The position numbers and the translations under genes were made by a program. DNA of 64,000 bases, from NCBI GenBank assembly GCA_025354385.1, contig JANXMZ010000021.1, positions 1-64,000 of the forward strand. Direction: 5' to 3'. The notes beneath the pieces are model-generated. The model was not told where the DNA came from, made no database searches, and saw only the letters and a list, made by a program, of their open reading frames with translations. Shown here piece by piece: positions 34,786 through 43,632 of this stretch. Origin of the DNA: Bacteroidota bacterium. Its GTDB lineage: Bacteria > Bacteroidota > Bacteroidia > NS11-12g > UBA955. Position 1 is the stretch's first letter, and every line of letters starts with the position of its first letter.

Positions 34786-35958
34786 ATGCAGCCATTAGAT
34801 AAATATGCAGAACGCGGAGTCTCTTCACAAAAAGAGGATGTTCACAAGGCCATTGCCAATATTGACAAGGGGCTCTTTCCTCAAGCCTTCTGTAAAGTAA
34901 TTCCAGATGTACTTGGTGGCGATGAGACCTATTGCAATGTAATACATGCAGATGGGGCCGGTACTAAAAGTAGTTTGGCCTATATTTATTGGAAAGAAAC
35001 AGGGGATATTTCTGTTTGGCAGGGGATTGCACAAGATGCCATTGTAATGAATATTGACGATTTGTTATGTGCTGGTATCACGGATAATTTTTTGCTATCC
35101 AGCACCATTGGTAGAAACAAAAAAAGAATTCCAGGTGCAGTTATTGCCGAGATTATAAATGGCACTGAAAATTTTATTGAAAGTTTAAAACCTCATGGTA
35201 TCCATATTATTAGTGGTGGTGGTGAAACAGCAGATGTTGGCGATCTTGTTAAAACAATTATTGTAGACAGTACTGTTACTGCAAGAGCAAAGAGAAGTGA
35301 GATAATATCCAATCATAGAATTGCAGAGGGAGATGTTATCATTGGTCTTGCAAGTGATGGCTTAGCTACTTATGAAAAACTATACAATGGTGGTATGGGT
35401 AGCAATGGGCTTACTAGCGCAAGGCACGATGTATTTAATGCCATTTATCGCGAAAAATATCCTGAAAGCTATGACGAACAAATGAATCAGGAATTGGCTT
35501 ATTCTGGCAGTTTAAAATTAACTGATAAAATCGAAGGAATTCCGCTTAATGCTGGACAAATGGTACTATCCCCAACTCGCACTTATGCTCCACTTATTAA
35601 AGCAATATTTGAACAATTAAAACCAGAAATACATGGCATGATACATTGCACTGGGGGTGGACAAACCAAGGTTTTACATTTTGTTAAACAACCACTGCAT
35701 ATTATCAAAGATCAATTGTTTCCGACCCCTGTTTTATTTCAAACCATACAATCTCAAAGTGGCACTTCATGGGAAGAAATGTATAAGGTATTTAACATGG
35801 GACATAGGATTGAAATATATGTTCAACCAACTTTTGCAGAACAAATCATTGGTATTGCGGCAGCATTTAATATCAATGCAAAAGTTATTGGTTGGGTAGA
35901 AAAATCAGATAAAACCAAATTGAGTATTCATTCGGCCCACGGTCAATTTGAATATTAA
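34786..35958 (+). CDS. purM: Phosphoribosylformylglycinamidine cyclo-ligase (AIR synthase)
   Basis: This 390-residue enzyme closes the imidazole ring in purine synthesis (FGAM to AIR, ATP-dependent). PurM blocks include HADGAGTKSSLAYIYW, AIVMNIDDLLCAGI, ISGGGETADVGDL and GLASDGLATY. The length is above the roughly 345 residues of proteobacterial PurM and matches Bacteroidota forms. The frame opens at a TTG at 34774, but Met-Gln-Pro-Leu-Asp at 34786 is chosen. TATTTTTG at 34769-34776 looks like a -7 box, which would make the transcript nearly leaderless. A strong bidirectional terminator follows. Confidence 0.94.
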   Translation: MQPLDKYAERGVSSQKEDVHKAIANIDKGLFPQAFCKVIPDVLGGDETYCNVIHADGAGTKSSLAYIYWKETGDISVWQGIAQDAIVMNIDDLLCAGITDNFLLSSTIGRNKKRIPGAVIAEIINGTENFIESLKPHGIHIISGGGETADVGDLVKTIIVDSTVTARAKRSEIISNHRIAEGDVIIGLASDGLATYEKLYNGGMGSNGLTSARHDVFNAIYREKYPESYDEQMNQELAYSGSLKLTDKIEGIPLNAGQMVLSPTRTYAPLIKAIFEQLKPEIHGMIHCTGGGQTKVLHFVKQPLHIIKDQLFPTPVLFQTIQSQSGTSWEEMYKVFNMGHRIEIYVQPTFAEQIIGIAAAFNINAKVIGWVEKSDKTKLSIHSAHGQFEY

Positions 35959-35975
35959 TTAAAAAACGACTTCAA

Positions 35976-36011
35976 AAAAAATCCCGAATGAAATTTCATT
36001 CGGGATTTTTT
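35976..36011. terminator. Bidirectional terminator between purM and ald
   Basis: An 18-bp perfect inverted repeat with the ATCCCGAATG core has A and T runs at its ends. It serves the rightward purM and the leftward ald transcripts. Confidence 0.88.
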
Positions 36012-36041
36012 CGTTTTTAATATGTTTTGATAGTGATATCT

Positions 36042-37175
36042 TTATGCACCTGCTGCATTTGACATTAAAATCTCATCAACTGGTGTATATGGTAAATTGA
36101 ATGCTTCTGAAACACCTTTGTAAACCACTTTTCCGTTTACAACATTCAAGCCTAATTTTAATTCATTATTTTTACTACAAGCTGCTTTCCAACCCATATT
36201 AGCCAATTGTAATGCATAAGGAAGTGTAGCATTGGTTAATGCCAATGTAGAAGTGTAAGGCACAGCACCAGGCATATTGGCAACGCAATAGTGAATCACA
36301 TTGTCAATTACATAGGTAGGATCTGCATGCGTTGTTGCTTTAGTAGTTTCGAAACAACCGCCTTGATCTACCGCTACATCTACCAAAACTGAACCTTTTT
36401 TCATGGTATGCAACATATCTTTGGTAATTAAATGAGGTGCTTTTGCGCCTGGTATTAAAACACCACCAATCACTAAATCGGCTGTTTTTACCGCTGCTTT
36501 AATGTTATAGGTGCTACTGAACATGGTTTGCACATTGGCTGCCATAATATCGTCTAATTGACGTAAACGAGGTATTGAGATATCCATAATGGTTACCTGA
36601 GCACCCATACCAGCGGCCATTTTAGCGGCTTGCGTACCAACTACTCCACCACCCAATACCAATACTTCAGCAGGTTTTACACCAGGAACACCTCCTAATA
36701 GAATACCTCTTCCACCCAATGGTTTTTCTAAATATTTAGCACCCTCTTGAATACTCATTCTACCGGCTACCTCACTCATTGGCACCAATAATGGCAATGA
36801 TCTGTCAGTTTTTTCAACGGTTTCATAAGCCAAGCAAACTGCTCCACTATTAATCATTGCATTGGTTAATGGTTCATGACTAGCAAAGTGGAAATAGGTA
36901 AATAACAATTGATCTTTTTTAATCAATTTATACTCACTTTCTATTGGTTCCTTTACCTTCACAATCATTTCTGCAATGGCATAAACTTCTTCGATGGTTT
37001 CTAAAACAGTGGCACCAGCTTCTTTATATTCTTCATTTGAAAAACCGCTGCCTTCTCCAGCAGATTGCTGAACATACACACTGTGGCCATGTTTTACGAA
37101 TTCTGCAACACCACCCGGGGTAACCGCAACGCGGTTCTCATTATTTTTAATCTCTTTTGGTACACCAATGATCAT
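36042..37175 (-). CDS. ald: Alanine dehydrogenase
   Basis: This 377-residue enzyme interconverts L-alanine and pyruvate plus ammonium with NAD. It starts MIIGVPKEIKNNENRVAVTP, the family N-terminus with the substrate-binding Arg. Further features are LLFTYFHFASHEPLTNAM with the catalytic Lys/His region, the NAD loop VLVLGGGVVGTQAAKMA, and VDVAVDQGGCFETT. All residues expected of the family are visible. It is transcribed alone from a promoter with TACTTTTG at 37199-37206 and ends at the shared terminator. Alanine dehydrogenases feed carbon and nitrogen metabolism, and regulation by alanine is common, but no operator is seen here. Confidence 0.96.
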   Translation of the reverse strand: MIIGVPKEIKNNENRVAVTPGGVAEFVKHGHSVYVQQSAGEGSGFSNEEYKEAGATVLETIEEVYAIAEMIVKVKEPIESEYKLIKKDQLLFTYFHFASHEPLTNAMINSGAVCLAYETVEKTDRSLPLLVPMSEVAGRMSIQEGAKYLEKPLGGRGILLGGVPGVKPAEVLVLGGGVVGTQAAKMAAGMGAQVTIMDISIPRLRQLDDIMAANVQTMFSSTYNIKAAVKTADLVIGGVLIPGAKAPHLITKDMLHTMKKGSVLVDVAVDQGGCFETTKATTHADPTYVIDNVIHYCVANMPGAVPYTSTLALTNATLPYALQLANMGWKAACSKNNELKLGLNVVNGKVVYKGVSEAFNLPYTPVDEILMSNAAGA

Positions 37176-37198
37176 AATATATTTTTTTTAATGTGGTG

Positions 37199-37206
37199 CA
37201 AAAGTA
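37199..37206 (-). promoter_or_regulatory. -7 box of the ald promoter
   Basis: Minus-strand TACTTTTG matches TAnnTTTG, 24 bases before the ald ATG. A -33 TTG is not evident. Confidence 0.45.
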
Positions 37207-37291
37207 ATTATAATCTGCTGATTAAAAAAAAGAGTCTTATAAGGCATTGACTAAAAATAATGCGCTGCGAGGATAATTCCACAAAATAATG

Positions 37292-37299
37292 TACGTTTG
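37292..37299 (+). promoter_or_regulatory. -7 box of the BASS transporter promoter
   Basis: TACGTTTG matches TAnnTTTG and lies 31 bases before the ATG at 37330. It overlaps the TTG codon of the longer frame at 37297, which argues for the ATG. Confidence 0.45.
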
Positions 37300-37329
37300 T
37301 TTAATTCTATTGCCGAAAAAATTAAAGTC

Positions 37330-38232
37330 ATGCTAGACATTCTCTTCTCCAATATTGATCTTTTGATTGATTTAGTATTGGCTTTCATTACCATGAGTCT
37401 TGGTTTAAATTTATCCAAACAAGATTTTCGACAATTGTTTGTAAGTCCAAAGTCTTTAACAGTTGGTTTATTTGCGCAAATGGTGTTATTGCCTTTGGCT
37501 GCGTTCTTACTCATGAAGTTTACCGAATTTTCTCCGGAAATTAAAGTAGGTTTCATCATAATTTCTGTTTGCCCAGGAGGAGTAACTTCTAATCTTGTAA
37601 GTTATTTATTGAAAGGCAATGTCGCTTTGAGTATCTCGTTAACAGTTATGAATGGTTTGTTATGCATGTTTACTATTCCAATTTTTGTAAACATGGCCAT
37701 TGGTTATTATTTTCATCACAGTGCTGTTATTGAATTACCTGTATGGGGCACCATACAACACATTGCGCTTGTTACCGTTTTTCCTGCCACCATTGGAGTA
37801 CTTATACGAAATAAATTTTCAGCATTTGCAAATAAATTGCAACCTATTTTAAAATACGTGTTACCAGCGCTTCTATTGATAATTTTCTTGCTTAAAATAT
37901 TTGTTCCTGTAGAAAAAGGAGGAATAGCCTTGTCGCAAAATGAAATTTGGATGCTGTGTTTTTGGGTATTGTTGCAAAATTTCAGTGGAATTATTTTGGG
38001 TTATATCACAGGTTTTTTATTCAATCTCAATTTTCAAAATAAGATAACAATTATCATTGAAGTGGGTTTACACAATACAGCTCTTGCCCTTTTGATAGCT
38101 GGGAATTTATTGAAAAATAACGAGATGCAAAAACCCATTATGGTGTATGCCATGTTTACATTTTTTTCCACGCTTTTATTTGCATGGTTAATTAAAACAA
38201 TTGCATTAAAATTCATTGAAAAGGAAAAATGA
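37330..38232 (+). CDS. BASS-family (bile acid:sodium symporter-like) transporter
   Basis: This 300-residue protein has about ten membrane helices. The BASS family patterns are clear: ITMSLGLNLSKQDFRQLF near the N-terminus, VCPGGVTSNLVSYLLKGNVALSI in the Na+-site region, and EVGLHNTALALLIAG near residue 250. Family members carry bile acids, pyruvate or other organic anions with sodium. The substrate here is unknown. The frame opens at a TTG at 37297, but the ATG at 37330 fits the helix boundary. Its stop overlaps the next gene by four bases. Confidence 0.88.
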   Translation: MLDILFSNIDLLIDLVLAFITMSLGLNLSKQDFRQLFVSPKSLTVGLFAQMVLLPLAAFLLMKFTEFSPEIKVGFIIISVCPGGVTSNLVSYLLKGNVALSISLTVMNGLLCMFTIPIFVNMAIGYYFHHSAVIELPVWGTIQHIALVTVFPATIGVLIRNKFSAFANKLQPILKYVLPALLLIIFLLKIFVPVEKGGIALSQNEIWMLCFWVLLQNFSGIILGYITGFLFNLNFQNKITIIIEVGLHNTALALLIAGNLLKNNEMQKPIMVYAMFTFFSTLLFAWLIKTIALKFIEKEK

Positions 38233-39386
38233 AACATTTAAAACCCATATGGCTATTAACTTTTTACCTATTTGCAATTAAAGGCTATTCACAAGTTCCT
38301 AAAATAGGAGATAGTTTACAGTTAGAAATTGCCAATTGGAATCTAGAATGGTTTGGCAAAGCTGGTTATGGGCCTACTGATGAGGCTTTACAGCAAAACA
38401 ATGTTTTAAAAGTAATACAAAATGCGGATGTGGACATATGGACATTTTGCGAAGTTTCAAATACAAAAGTTTTTGATTCATTGATGTTAAAATTACCTGC
38501 TTATGGTTATGCCATTTGTAATTATTTACCTGAACAGAAAACAGCCATTATTTTTAAAAAAAATCAGTTTGCGCTGTTAAAAAGTGAATTATTGGGAACA
38601 GATAATCCTGACAGTTTTACAACACTTCGTTATCCATTTCAAGTAACTTTAAAACCTTTGATACCAATTGGGATAGACACCCTTTATTTGATTGCACTGC
38701 ACTTAAAAGCCAATATCGGAAATAGTTCAGAATTACTTGCGGCATATAATAGCCGATTGCGTTCGGGCGAATGGCTCAAAATGTATTTGAATAAAACCCA
38801 TGTTAATCATCATTGTATCGTATTAGGCGATTGGAATGATGATTTAGATCAATCTATTTATAACAACTTACCTTCTCCATACGCTAACTTACAAGATATA
38901 GATTTTAAATTTGATTTTATTACAAAAAAATTTACCGACAGCCACTCAGGAACTACCACCAGTTATACGGATGCCATCGATCACCAACTTATTTCGCTCC
39001 AATTAAAAAGCTACTTTATTCCAAATTCAACAAAGCTATTTTATCTCAACAATTACATTCCGAATTACGCATCAACTACAAGTGATCATTACCCTGTATA
39101 TTCTTTGTTCTCAAGACATTCCAGCAATATCTATAATAAATTCATAAATTATAACTGTAAACTATATCCAAATCCTTGCACAAATGGTTTTAATATTACT
39201 TCAAATGATTATGACGCCAATTATTCTGTTAAAATAATGGACACCAATGGGCATATTTTATATTCGGAAGTAGTTAAGCAGGGTGAGATAATTAATACTG
39301 AGCATTTGTCTTCTGGCCTTTACCAAATTATTATCTCTGGAAAGTTACTTGATAATTACACAAGTTTATTACTTATCAACCATTGA
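38229..39386 (+). CDS. Secreted endonuclease/exonuclease/phosphatase-fold protein with T9SS tail
   Basis: This 385-residue protein has a signal peptide (MKHLKPIWLLTFYLFAIKGYSQ). The DNase I-like fold (24-290) shows IANWNLEWFG near the N-terminus, then ALHLKAN, VLGDWNDDLD and the C-terminal TSDHYPVYSLF. These are the Asn/Glu, His, Asp-Asn and Asp-His catalytic positions of the family. It could be an extracellular nuclease or phosphodiesterase. Residues 305-385 (YPNPCTNGFNITS, LSSGLYQIII) form a T9SS sorting domain. It is translationally coupled to the BASS transporter upstream, and recX follows after six bases. Confidence 0.86.
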   Translation: MKHLKPIWLLTFYLFAIKGYSQVPKIGDSLQLEIANWNLEWFGKAGYGPTDEALQQNNVLKVIQNADVDIWTFCEVSNTKVFDSLMLKLPAYGYAICNYLPEQKTAIIFKKNQFALLKSELLGTDNPDSFTTLRYPFQVTLKPLIPIGIDTLYLIALHLKANIGNSSELLAAYNSRLRSGEWLKMYLNKTHVNHHCIVLGDWNDDLDQSIYNNLPSPYANLQDIDFKFDFITKKFTDSHSGTTTSYTDAIDHQLISLQLKSYFIPNSTKLFYLNNYIPNYASTTSDHYPVYSLFSRHSSNIYNKFINYNCKLYPNPCTNGFNITSNDYDANYSVKIMDTNGHILYSEVVKQGEIINTEHLSSGLYQIIISGKLLDNYTSLLLINH

Positions 39387-39392
39387 TATTTT

Positions 39393-39869
39393 ATGATTGA
39401 AAAAAAGGATATCAAACTTACATTGCAGCAGGCCAAACCAAAGATTGAATATTTTTGCAATTATCAAGAAAGATGCCAGTCGGATGTAAAGAATAAACTT
39501 TATTCATTTGGCTTGGATACCGATGATGTGAACGAATTGCTGGCGCATGTTGTGAAATTGGGCTTGGTAAACGAAGAGCGATTCGCTTTATTATTTGCAG
39601 GTGGAAAATTTAGACAAAAACAATGGGGAAAGGGAAAGATAAAAAGAGAACTTAAATTCAAGCAGATTAGCGACTACTGTATTAAAAAGGCTTTAGAAGG
39701 TATAGATGATGATGCTTATATTCAAACTATAGAAAAGGTGGCCAATAAATATTATAGTTCCTTAAAAGATAAATTAAAATTTATGAAGGACCAAAAGACC
39801 ATTAAATATTTAAGTGGAAAAGGCTTTGAATACGAATTGGTGCAGGAATATATTAAAAAGCTGGGTTGA
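39393..39869 (+). CDS. recX: RecX-family regulator of RecA
   Basis: This 158-residue protein consists of RecX-type three-helix repeats: CQSDVKNKLYSFGLDTDDVNELLAHVVKLGLVNEERFAL, with the usual (K/R)-x-x-W-G-x-x-(K/R)-I region as KQWGKGKIKRELKF. RecX binds RecA filaments and limits their growth. recA is not in the window. It follows the secreted nuclease after six bases and ends one base before the convergent nth stop. The family call is firm; coupling to the upstream secreted protein is probably accidental. Confidence 0.88.
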   Translation: MIEKKDIKLTLQQAKPKIEYFCNYQERCQSDVKNKLYSFGLDTDDVNELLAHVVKLGLVNEERFALLFAGGKFRQKQWGKGKIKRELKFKQISDYCIKKALEGIDDDAYIQTIEKVANKYYSSLKDKLKFMKDQKTIKYLSGKGFEYELVQEYIKKLG

Positions 39870-40505
39870 CTATTTTTTAATTTCTTTACACCCGACAACA
39901 GAACAGATAGGACATTCAGCAATATTATGGCCTCTTGCTGGACAATATTGGCGACCAAGAAAAATGATTTGTAAATGTGCTTTATTCCAGTGTTCCATTG
40001 GTATCAGACGCTTTAAATCAAGTTCTGTTTGTGTTACATTTTTACCATTGGTTAATCCCCATCTGGTGGCCAACCTATGAATATGAGTATCCACTGGAAA
40101 GGCAGGGTGACCAAAACTTTGCGACATAACAACAGACGCTGTTTTATGCCCAACTCCAGGCAATTTTTCTAACGCTTCGAATGATTCGGGAACCAATCCA
40201 CCATGCTCATTGATTAAAATTTCGCTGAGGCCATGAATGGCTTTTGATTTAGCTGGAGACAATCCACATGGTCTTATAATTTCCTTTATCTGCTCAAAAG
40301 ATAATTTCACCATTTTCTGGGGTGTATCTGCCTGCTTAAATAAAGTAGGTGTAATTTTATTTACTCTTTCATCCGTACATTGTGCTGATAAAAGCACTGC
40401 AATTAGCAAGGTATAGGCATCCTTATGTTGTAGAGGTATAGGTGTTTCAGGATACAATTTTTCCAGGGTATCCAATATGAATTTTATCTTTTCTTTTTTG
40501 TTCAT
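39870..40505 (-). CDS. nth: Endonuclease III (DNA glycosylase/AP lyase)
   Basis: This 211-residue base-excision repair enzyme removes oxidised pyrimidines. It shows the helix-hairpin-helix LPGVGHKTASVV with the catalytic lysine, the catalytic Asp in FPVDTHIHRLATRWG, and C-terminal Cys ligands for a 4Fe-4S cluster (YCPARGHNIAECPICSVVGC). The Cys spacing is C-x9-C-x2-C-x4-C, not the usual C-x6-C-x2-C-x5-C. The ATG at 40505 (MNKKEKIKFILDTLEKLYPE) fits homologs better than 40538. Upstream lies the double dyad at 40527-40574. Confidence 0.93.
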   Translation of the reverse strand: MNKKEKIKFILDTLEKLYPETPIPLQHKDAYTLLIAVLLSAQCTDERVNKITPTLFKQADTPQKMVKLSFEQIKEIIRPCGLSPAKSKAIHGLSEILINEHGGLVPESFEALEKLPGVGHKTASVVMSQSFGHPAFPVDTHIHRLATRWGLTNGKNVTQTELDLKRLIPMEHWNKAHLQIIFLGRQYCPARGHNIAECPICSVVGCKEIKK

Positions 40506-40526
40506 TTTTTGTTTGTGTTTGGCGTT

Positions 40527-40574
40527 AGTGTTTGTCATCCTATTTGCTAGATGGCAAATAGGTCGCCAAACACT
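40527..40574. promoter_or_regulatory. Nested double dyad upstream of nth
   Basis: AGTGTTTG (40527-40534) faces CAAACACT (40567-40574), and inside this CCTATTTGC (40539-40547) faces GCAAATAGG (40554-40562). The four-base arms between the pairs are symmetric in length. This is either a large operator over the nth start region or a transcribed hairpin. The stretch 40575-40681 shows nothing more. Confidence 0.5.
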
Positions 40575-40681
40575 TATATTTTTCTCCTATAACACTGAAC
40601 TGACATTTGGGGTTACATATATTTGAACCTTGTGGGGTCTGTTTCGAATCGAATAAGTGTTTAACTTTTTTGAAAGTCATG

Positions 40682-41458
40682 CTATTTTTTAAAAAATGAA
40701 AATAAATTGACTTGGAATATTTTGATGAGGTATTTGCAATAAATAAATATTAAATTACTATAAACACCATTTGATTGGAGTGATTTTAAATTTTCTTGGT
40801 TCATTAGTTTTTTGCTTTCCAATCCAGATGCGCTCATACCCCCATCTCGCATAAATACGGTTACCAAATCGCTGTAAATAGTTTTAATTTTATTGATTTT
40901 GATAGCCCTTAACAACCAATCAAAATCGCCACTAATTTTATAATTGATATTATATTGACCTACTTTTTGCAAGGCATTTTGGGTAATAAAAAATCCAGGA
41001 TGGGGTGGTTGCATACCCAATCTGAATTGCCAAATTTTAAAATTTGTTGCCCTGTAAGTTCGAAATACTTGTTTAAAGTTATCATTTTTAAATATATGAA
41101 CAGAGGTGCTCACAGCCTCGGCATTTGGATGAATATCAAATAGATTTACAATTTTAGAAATTGTATTTTTTTCAGGATAAAAATCATCCGCATTTAAAAT
41201 GCCAATAATATCTCCAGTTGCTTTATTGACCCCTTTATTAAAGGCATCGTACAAGCCCTTATCTGGTTCGGAAACAAAATGTGAAATTTTATTTTTGTAA
41301 GGTTCTATTACCTGCACGGTTCTATCTTTAGAGGCCCCGTCAATAATAATATATTCAATATTGGGATAATCTTGCTCTAAAACAGATTCAATGGTTTGAG
41401 CAATTGTTTTTTCTGCATTGAAACAGATGGTAATAATAGATATTTTTGGATTATTCAA
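40682..41458 (-). CDS. Family 2 glycosyltransferase
   Basis: This 258-residue enzyme has the GT-A start ISIITICFNAEKTIAQTIES, the IIIDGASKDRT nucleotide-binding segment and the D-x-D-like metal site NADDFYP near residue 94. Downstream are FNKGVNKATGDIIG, typical of GT2 family members, and ISGDFDWLLRA. It would add a sugar to a lipid-linked polysaccharide unit at the cytoplasmic membrane. Its ATG overlaps the end of the acetyltransferase gene by eight bases, so the two are cotranscribed. It is the last gene of the polysaccharide region on this side. Confidence 0.9.
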   Translation of the reverse strand: MNNPKISIITICFNAEKTIAQTIESVLEQDYPNIEYIIIDGASKDRTVQVIEPYKNKISHFVSEPDKGLYDAFNKGVNKATGDIIGILNADDFYPEKNTISKIVNLFDIHPNAEAVSTSVHIFKNDNFKQVFRTYRATNFKIWQFRLGMQPPHPGFFITQNALQKVGQYNINYKISGDFDWLLRAIKINKIKTIYSDLVTVFMRDGGMSASGLESKKLMNQENLKSLQSNGVYSNLIFIYCKYLIKIFQVNLFSFFKK

Positions 41459-42005
41459 TGATGCGCTCCTTTATTTTTTCGGCTGGATTGCCTCTGTAAA
41501 TGCCATATGCTTCTAGATTTTTAACTGCCACACTTTGCACCATTAAAACACTGTGACTATAACAAATAACATTTCCACAAACAATGCTTTTGGCGCCAAT
41601 CCAAACGCCATCTTCCAGAGTAATGCTGCCAGTCTTTAAATCGAATGTTTCCTTTTTATAGTCGTGATTGCCGCACAGCAAAAAAGCCCCTTGCGAAATG
41701 CATACATTATTGCCAATACTTACCATATCGAGATTATCAATCCATACTTGCTCTCCTACCCATACATTATCACCAATGACCAAGCGCCAAGGAAATTTAA
41801 TATTGACATGGGGTTTAATCACCACATTTTTACCAACTTTAGCACCAAACATTCTGAGCATAAATACCTTTGCTCCATAAAGGTGAAAAGCTGTTTTAAA
41901 AAACAAACCATTGCAAATAAACCAGCACGCAGTTTTGAAAAATCCAGCACCAGGTCTATAGAAAGAGCTGTTATCGAATTTGGCAAGGTTAACGGATTTT
42001 TGCAT
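41451..42005 (-). CDS. WcaF-like hexapeptide-repeat acetyltransferase
   Basis: This 184-residue protein starts MQKSVNLAKFDNSSFYRPGAGF, the characteristic opening of colanic-acid-type acetyltransferases of the WcaF group. Left-handed beta-helix repeats follow (VGKNVVIKPHVNIKFPWRL, IGDNVWVGEQVWIDN, SIGNNVCISQGAFLLCGNHD) and end with YRGNPAEKIKERI. It would transfer an acetyl group from acetyl-CoA to a sugar hydroxyl. The open frame extends to 42134, but the ATG at 42005 is chosen because homologs begin there. It overlaps the GT2 gene downstream. Confidence 0.9.
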   Translation of the reverse strand: MQKSVNLAKFDNSSFYRPGAGFFKTACWFICNGLFFKTAFHLYGAKVFMLRMFGAKVGKNVVIKPHVNIKFPWRLVIGDNVWVGEQVWIDNLDMVSIGNNVCISQGAFLLCGNHDYKKETFDLKTGSITLEDGVWIGAKSIVCGNVICYSHSVLMVQSVAVKNLEAYGIYRGNPAEKIKERIIE

Positions 42006-42174
42006 ATTGATTTTGCAAAAGTAGGTGATTTTTTTACCAATCGCAGATAGGCGTTTCTGAGAACTTTTTCTGCAAAGTAAAAATGTTGTTAAGGCTAAAG
42101 AACCAATAATAAATTTACTAATTTGGTTTTTCAATGGCCATATGAATTTGTATTATTTACTTACATTTGTTTGA

Positions 42175-43632
42175 TTGATTGCAACTTTAAATATCAGTGA
42201 ATCTCTTATTAGCTCCAACGAACTCAGGAAAACAAAACTGATATGTCGAGTTTATTGCCTTTTATTATTGTACAGAACTTTTCAAATTGTTTACAATTAC
42301 GGATTTTACCAAAATAAAATAATTACAGAAGAATGGGTGATTACGGTCATTTATCTAGGGTTGGTTTTATTACTCTTATTTAAAAATTATTGGATAGCTG
42401 CTTTGTTCATTGCTTTGCTTCAGGCAAAAATCGATGATTACTTTAGTTGCCACACAGTAGGAAGTAATATCACAGTTTTTATAAATTTTTATTTTGCTGC
42501 TTTTTATTATTCTTATCGGTCATTTCAGGCTGATAAAGATTTTAAAAAATTTAATTTACTGGTCAATAATTACAAATTTTTACTTGCATTTACTTGGGCA
42601 ATTTTGAACCTTTATTCCCTTATACATCATTTTAAGGATGCACATTGGTTGAACGGTACTGCGTTCGGTCTCTTATTCTGTAATTCCTATTTCAGTCCAC
42701 ATTTTCAATTTTTCAGATCTATGTACCTCAATCATCATCAAGGGTATTTATTGATCACAAAAATGATGAGTTATGGATTTATTGCGGGCCAATTTTTAAT
42801 GCTACCCTTTTTGCTTTTCAGAAAAACCAGGGTTTTGTATTATACTTTTTTTCTTTTTTATTGGATAGGTATTACATTTATTATAGACACCTCCTTTTTA
42901 GCCCATTTTGCACTTTTATTACTACTATTATTGCTTCCACAATTTAAAATTAACATCAAACAAATACTCATCCAACCAAATGCCTTTAAACTCACAAAAA
43001 ATGCCTTTAAATTGAATAGAACATATGCTTTTGTTATACTTATGTTTGCTTTAATCCATACTCCTTATCTTGAAAAAGAAGTAAAGAAAATTGTTTGGTT
43101 ATTTAGAGAGTGGGACACCTATAGATTGCTAGAAAAAAAACTAGCAATGGTAGGCTTAACAAAAGTTAACTTATTTAACACTTATCAAATTGAGGGAGGC
43201 AATAAATGGTTTGTGATTTATAAAAAAGATTCAAACCAGTGGAAAATGGTTCCTTTGATTGATACCACTGGGGAAAAGCTTAATTATTATACCGACTGGC
43301 TTCATACCACTAACCATGGGTCCGACTTTTTATTTTTAGCCAATACCTTTCAATATGCCATTGGGGTGGAAAGATTAGATTATTATAATTCGACAACCCC
43401 ATACAAAATGCAGGGCACTGTATATGAAAGATTGGCGAGATTTGATTTTAACAAGTATCACATTGCTCCATTAGAGACATACAGCATACGTTTCTATAGC
43501 AATACTAAGGCTAAAAATAGTAATAACCCTTTTAAGGCCACACTAGACAGCACCATCTATTATCATTGTAACAAAACCATGTTAACAAGATTCCAAAAAA
43601 CAGAGGGTTATCCAACAAATATTTTAGAATAA
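42175..43632 (+). CDS. HTTM-domain-like membrane protein
   Basis: This 485-residue protein has about eight to ten membrane helices over residues 20-310 and a soluble C-terminal part of 170 residues. FKDAHWLNGTAFGLL near residue 160 resembles the HTTM fold shared with vitamin-K-dependent gamma-carboxylase, where a W-x-x-G-(T)-A segment follows an early helix. No ATG is near the N-terminus, so the TTG at 42175 must serve, only six bases after a TACATTTG box. It is one of two rightward genes in the polysaccharide locus. Function and start are uncertain. Confidence 0.6.
   Translation: MIATLNISESLISSNELRKTKLICRVYCLLLLYRTFQIVYNYGFYQNKIITEEWVITVIYLGLVLLLLFKNYWIAALFIALLQAKIDDYFSCHTVGSNITVFINFYFAAFYYSYRSFQADKDFKKFNLLVNNYKFLLAFTWAILNLYSLIHHFKDAHWLNGTAFGLLFCNSYFSPHFQFFRSMYLNHHQGYLLITKMMSYGFIAGQFLMLPFLLFRKTRVLYYTFFLFYWIGITFIIDTSFLAHFALLLLLLLLPQFKINIKQILIQPNAFKLTKNAFKLNRTYAFVILMFALIHTPYLEKEVKKIVWLFREWDTYRLLEKKLAMVGLTKVNLFNTYQIEGGNKWFVIYKKDSNQWKMVPLIDTTGEKLNYYTDWLHTTNHGSDFLFLANTFQYAIGVERLDYYNSTTPYKMQGTVYERLARFDFNKYHIAPLETYSIRFYSNTKAKNSNNPFKATLDSTIYYHCNKTMLTRFQKTEGYPTNILE

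Noticed and set aside
41664..42050. Plus-strand open frame opposite the WcaF-like acetyltransferase
   Set aside because: The opposite strand encodes a clear hexapeptide-repeat protein; this frame is a by-product of it.
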